From Heligmosomoides polygyrus polygyrus (taxonomy: Eukaryota > Nematoda > Chromadorea > Rhabditida > Heligmosomidae), in NCBI GenBank assembly GCA_947396885.1, contig OX377205.1:100266810-100330809 (forward strand): DNA of 64,000 bases, given 5' to 3'. Made by a program: the position numbers and the translations under genes. Positions 60,801 through 64,000 of this stretch are shown in pieces. The notes beneath the pieces are model-generated. The model had not been told where the DNA came from. It worked only from the letters and a program-made list of their open reading frames with translations, and did not search any database. How positions within the stretch are numbered: the stretch's first letter is position 1; every line of letters starts with the position of its first letter.

Positions 60801-61554
60801 GGAGTTAGGCTTAGGCTTCGGATTCGGAGTTAGGCTTAGGCTTCGGATTCGGAGTTAGGCTTAGGCTTCGGATTCGGAGTTAGGCTTAGGCTTCGGATTC
60901 GGAGTTAGGCTTAGGCTTCGGATTCGGAGTTAGGCTTAGGCTTCGGATTCGGAGTTAGGCTTAGGCTTCGGATTCGGAGTTAGGCTTAGGCTTCGGATTC
61001 GGAGTTAGGCTTAGGCTTCGGATTCGGAGTTAGGCTTAGGCTTCGGATTCGGAGTTAGGCTTAGGCTTCGGATTCGGAGTTAGGCTTAGGCTTCGGATTC
61101 GGAGTTAGGCTTAGGCTTCGGATTCGGAGTTAGGCTTAGGCTTCGGATTCGGAGTTAGGCTTAGGCTTCGGATTCGGAGTTAGGCTTAGGCTTCGGATTC
61201 GGAGTTAGGCTTAGGCTTCGGATTCGGAGTTAGGCTTAGGCTTCGGATTCGGAGTTAGGCTTAGGCTTCGGATTCGGAGTTAGGCTTAGGCTTCGGATTC
61301 GGAGTTAGGCTTAGGCTTCGGATTCGGAGTTAGGCTTAGGCTTCGGATTCGGAGTTAGGCTTAGGCTTCGGATTCGGAGTTAGGCTTAGGCTTCGGATTC
61401 GGAGTTAGGCTTAGGCTTCGGATTCGGAGTTAGGCTTAGGCTTCGGATTCGGAGTTAGGCTTAGGCTTCGGATTCGGAGTTAGGCTTAGGCTTCGGATTC
61501 GGAGTTAGGCTTAGGCTTCGGATTCGGAGTTAGGCTTAGGCTTCGGATTCGGAG
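54831..61554 (+). repeat. 25-bp telomere-derived tandem array, 269 units
   Basis: Each unit is two TTAGGC hexamers, one TTCGGA hexamer and a TTCGGAG heptamer (25 bp). The span is 6724 bp; adding the one deleted base gives exactly 269 x 25. The first unit has TTGGGC for TTAGGC, and one base is missing at ~59371 (CTTCGATTCGG). I saw no other change. The unit has the same orientation as the terminal telomere. With no stop in several frames it can give long artefactual open frames, but there is no reason to think it is translated. Confidence 0.97.
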
Positions 61555-61690
61555 CTTAGGCTTAGGCTTAGGCTTAGGCTTAGGCTTCGGAGTTAGGCTT
61601 AGGCTTCGGATTCGGAGTTAGGCTTAGGCTTCGGATTCGGAGTTAGGCTTAGGCTTCGGATTAGGCTTAGGCTTAGGCTTCGGATTCGGA
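61555..61690 (+). repeat. transition zone: mixed 25-bp units and TTAGGC
   Basis: A run of TTAGGC hexamers, then two or three partial 25-bp units with altered hexamer number (one lacks TTCGGA, another has a TTCGGATTAGGC join), then the pure telomere. Such mixing fits unequal exchange or repeated healing at the boundary. Confidence 0.9.
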
Positions 61691-64000
61691 GTTAGGCTTA
61701 GGCTTAGGCTTAGGCTTAGGCTTAGGCTTAGGCTTAGGCTTAGGCTTAGGCTTAGGCTTAGGCTTAGGCTTAGGCTTAGGCTTAGGCTTAGGCTTAGGCT
61801 TAGGCTTAGGCTTAGGCTTAGGCTTAGGCTTAGGCTTAGGCTTAGGCTTAGGCTTAGGCTTAGGCTTAGGCTTAGGCTTAGGCTTAGGCTTAGGCTTAGG
61901 CTTAGGCTTAGGCTTAGGCTTAGGCTTAGGCTTAGGCTTAGGCTTAGGCTTAGGCTTAGGCTTAGGCTTAGGCTTAGGCTTAGGCTTAGGCTTAGGCTTA
62001 GGCTTAGGCTTAGGCTTAGGCTTAGGCTTAGGCTTAGGCTTAGGCTTAGGCTTAGGCTTAGGCTTAGGCTTAGGCTTAGGCTTAGCTTAGGCTTAGGCTT
62101 AGGCTTAGGCTTAGGCTTAGGCTTAGGCTTAGGCTTAGGCTTAGGCTTAGGCTTAGGCTTAGGCTTAGGCTTAGGCTTAGGCTTAGCTTAGGCTTAGGCT
62201 TAGGCTTAGGCTTAGGCTTAGGCTTAGGCTTAGCTTAGGCTTAGGCTTAGGCTTAGGCTTAGGCTTAGGCTTAGGCTTAGGCTTAGGCTTAGGCTTAGGC
62301 TTAGGCTTAGGCTTAGGCTTAGGCTTAGGCTTAGGCTTAGGCTTAGGCTTAGGCTTAGGCTTAGGCTTAGGCTTAGGCTTAGGCTTAGGCTTAGGCTTAG
62401 GCTTAGGCTTAGGCTTAGGCTTAGGCTTAGGCTTAGGCTTAGGCTTAGGCTTAGGCTTAGGCTTAGGCTTAGGCTTAGGCTTAGGCTTAGCTTAGGCTTA
62501 GGCTTAGGCTTAGGCTTAGGCTTAGGCTTAGGCTTAGGCTTAGGCTTAGGCTTAGGCTTAGGCTTAGGCTTAGGCTTAGGCTTAGGCTTAGGCTTAGGCT
62601 TAGGCTTAGGCTTAGGCTTAGGCTTAGGCTTAGGCTTAGGCTTAGGCTTAGGCTTAGGCTTAGGCTTAGGCTTAGCTTAGGCTTAGGCTTAGGCTTAGGC
62701 TTAGGCTTAGGCTTAGGCTTAGGCTTAGGCTTAGGCTTAGGCTTAGGCTTAGGCTTAGGCTTAGGCTTAGCTTAGGCTTAGGCTTAGGCTTAGGCTTAGG
62801 CTTAGCTTAGGCTTAGGCTTAGGCTTAGGCTTAGGCTTAGGCTTAGGCTTAGGCTTAGGCTTAGGCTTAGGCTTAGGCTTAGGCTTAGGCTTAGGCTTAG
62901 GCTTAGGCTTAGGCTTAGGCTTAGGCTTAGGCTTAGGCTTAGGCTTAGGCTTAGGCTTAGGCTTAGGCTTAGCTTAGGCTTAGGCTTAGGCTTAGGCTTA
63001 GGCTTAGGCTTAGGCTTAGGCTTAGGCTTAGGCTTAGGCTTAGGCTTAGGCTTAGGCTTAGCTTAGGCTTAGGCTTAGGCTTAGGCTTAGGCTTAGGCTT
63101 AGGCTTAGGCTTAGGCTTAGGCTTAGCTTAGGCTTAGGCTTAGGCTTAGGCTTAGGCTTAGGCTTAGGCTTAGGCTTAGGCTTAGGCTTAGGCTTAGGCT
63201 TAGGCTTAGGCTTAGGCTTAGGCTTAGGCTTAGGCTTAGGCTTAGGCTTAGGCTTAGGCTTAGGCTTAGGCTTAGGCTTAGGCTTAGGCTTAGGCTTAGG
63301 CTTAGGCTTAGGCTTAGGCTTAGGCTTAGGCTTAGGCTTAGGCTTAGGCTTAGGCTTAGGCTTAGGCTTAGGCTTAGGCTTAGGCTTAGGCTTAGGCTTA
63401 GGCTTAGGCTTAGGCTTAGGCTTAGGCTTAGGCTTAGGCTTAGGCTTAGGCTTAGGCTTAGGCTTAGGCTTAGGCTTAGGCTTAGGCTTAGGCTTAGGCT
63501 TAGGCTTAGGCTTAGGCTTAGGCTTAGGCTTAGGCTTAGGCTTAGGCTTAGGCTTAGGCTTAGGCTTAGGCTTAGGCTTAGGCTTAGGCTTAGGCTTAGG
63601 CTTAGGCTTAGGCTTAGGCTTAGGCTTAGGCTTAGGCTTAGGCTTAGGCTTAGGCTTAGGCTTAGGCTTAGGCTTAGGCTTAGGCTTAGGCTTAGGCTTA
63701 GGCTTAGGCTTAGGCTTAGGCTTAGGCTTAGGCTTAGGCTTAGGCTTAGCTAGGCTTAGGCTTAGGCTTAGGCTTAGGCTTAGGCTTAGGCTTAGGCTTA
63801 GGCTTAGGCTTAGGCTTAGGCTTAGGCTTAGGCTTAGGCTTAGGCTTAGGCTTAGGCTTAGGCTTAGGCTTAGGCTTAGGCTTAGGCTTAGGCTTAGGCT
63901 TAGGCTTAGGCTTAGGCTTAGGCTTAGGCTTAGGCTTAGGCTTAGGCTTAGGCTTAGGCTTAGGCTTAGGCTTAGGCTTAGGCTTAGGCTTAGGCTTAGG
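61691..64000 (+). repeat. terminal telomere, (TTAGGC)n
   Basis: About 2.3 kb of TTAGGC repeats reach the window edge with the G-rich strand 5'->3' outward, as expected at a right chromosome end. Interruptions are almost all single-base losses giving TTAGC, at about 62085, 62186, 62233, 62490, 62675, 62770, 62805, 62972, 63061 and 63126, plus a two-base loss at ~63750. No other hexamer variants were seen. True telomere length cannot be told because the window ends here. Confidence 0.98.

Noticed and set aside
54831..64000. Repeat-encoded peptides across the 25-bp and TTAGGC arrays
   Set aside because: Open frames here follow from the absence of stop codons in the repeat and carry no evidence of translation.

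Overview
This window is the right-hand end of a nematode chromosome. The last 2.3 kb is a nearly pure TTAGGC array on the + strand, running 5'->3' to the window edge. TTAGGC is the canonical nematode telomere repeat. T-rich splice acceptors ending in TTTCAG/TTTTAG, a patched-related (PTR) gene fragment and a broken RTE-like endonuclease fit a nematode genome; a clade V (rhabditid/strongylid) species is my inference only. Nothing looks bacterial, and I see no rRNA gene, CRISPR array, operon or complete protein-coding gene.

Layout from left to right. (1) 1-553: non-satellite DNA with one weak minus-strand exon candidate. (2) 554-39992: about 56 head-to-tail copies of a ~699-bp satellite (length classes ~691, ~698/699 and ~847 bp), organised into nested higher-order repeats of ~1397, 2247, 2089 and 2095 bp, with one block repeated 8367 bp away. 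(3) 39993-53262: a ~13-kb island of non-satellite DNA. It holds the C-terminal exons of a PTR-family membrane protein (41602-44908, +), a possible LDL-receptor class A exon, a broken RTE-type endonuclease (46901-47720, +), and an unrecognised gene with five phase-compatible exons (48537-~49728, +). Many small elements fill the spaces: a ~205-bp terminal-inverted-repeat family, two foldback elements and tRNA-derived SINE-like copies. (4) 53263-54517: a ~437-bp sequence present twice, with a 43-bp-period telomere-derived array between the copies. (5) 54831-61554: a 25-bp repeat made of two TTAGGC hexamers plus two TTCGGA-type hexamers, 269 units by arithmetic, with only one internal 1-bp deletion seen. 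(6) 61555-61690: a transition zone. (7) 61691-64000: TTAGGC telomere, with GG-to-G slips concentrated in its inner half.

The coding parts do not form a pathway. Both spliced genes lack identifiable 5' ends, and the PTR copy covers only about the last fifth of a normal PTR protein, so the island looks like gene fragments caught between a satellite block and the telomere. The most unusual material is the repeat architecture: a telomere hexamer that has apparently given rise to two longer-period repeats (25 and 43 bp), and a 39-kb satellite each of whose units carries one telomere-sense TTAGGC. Exon boundaries, element boundaries and unit counts were read by eye.
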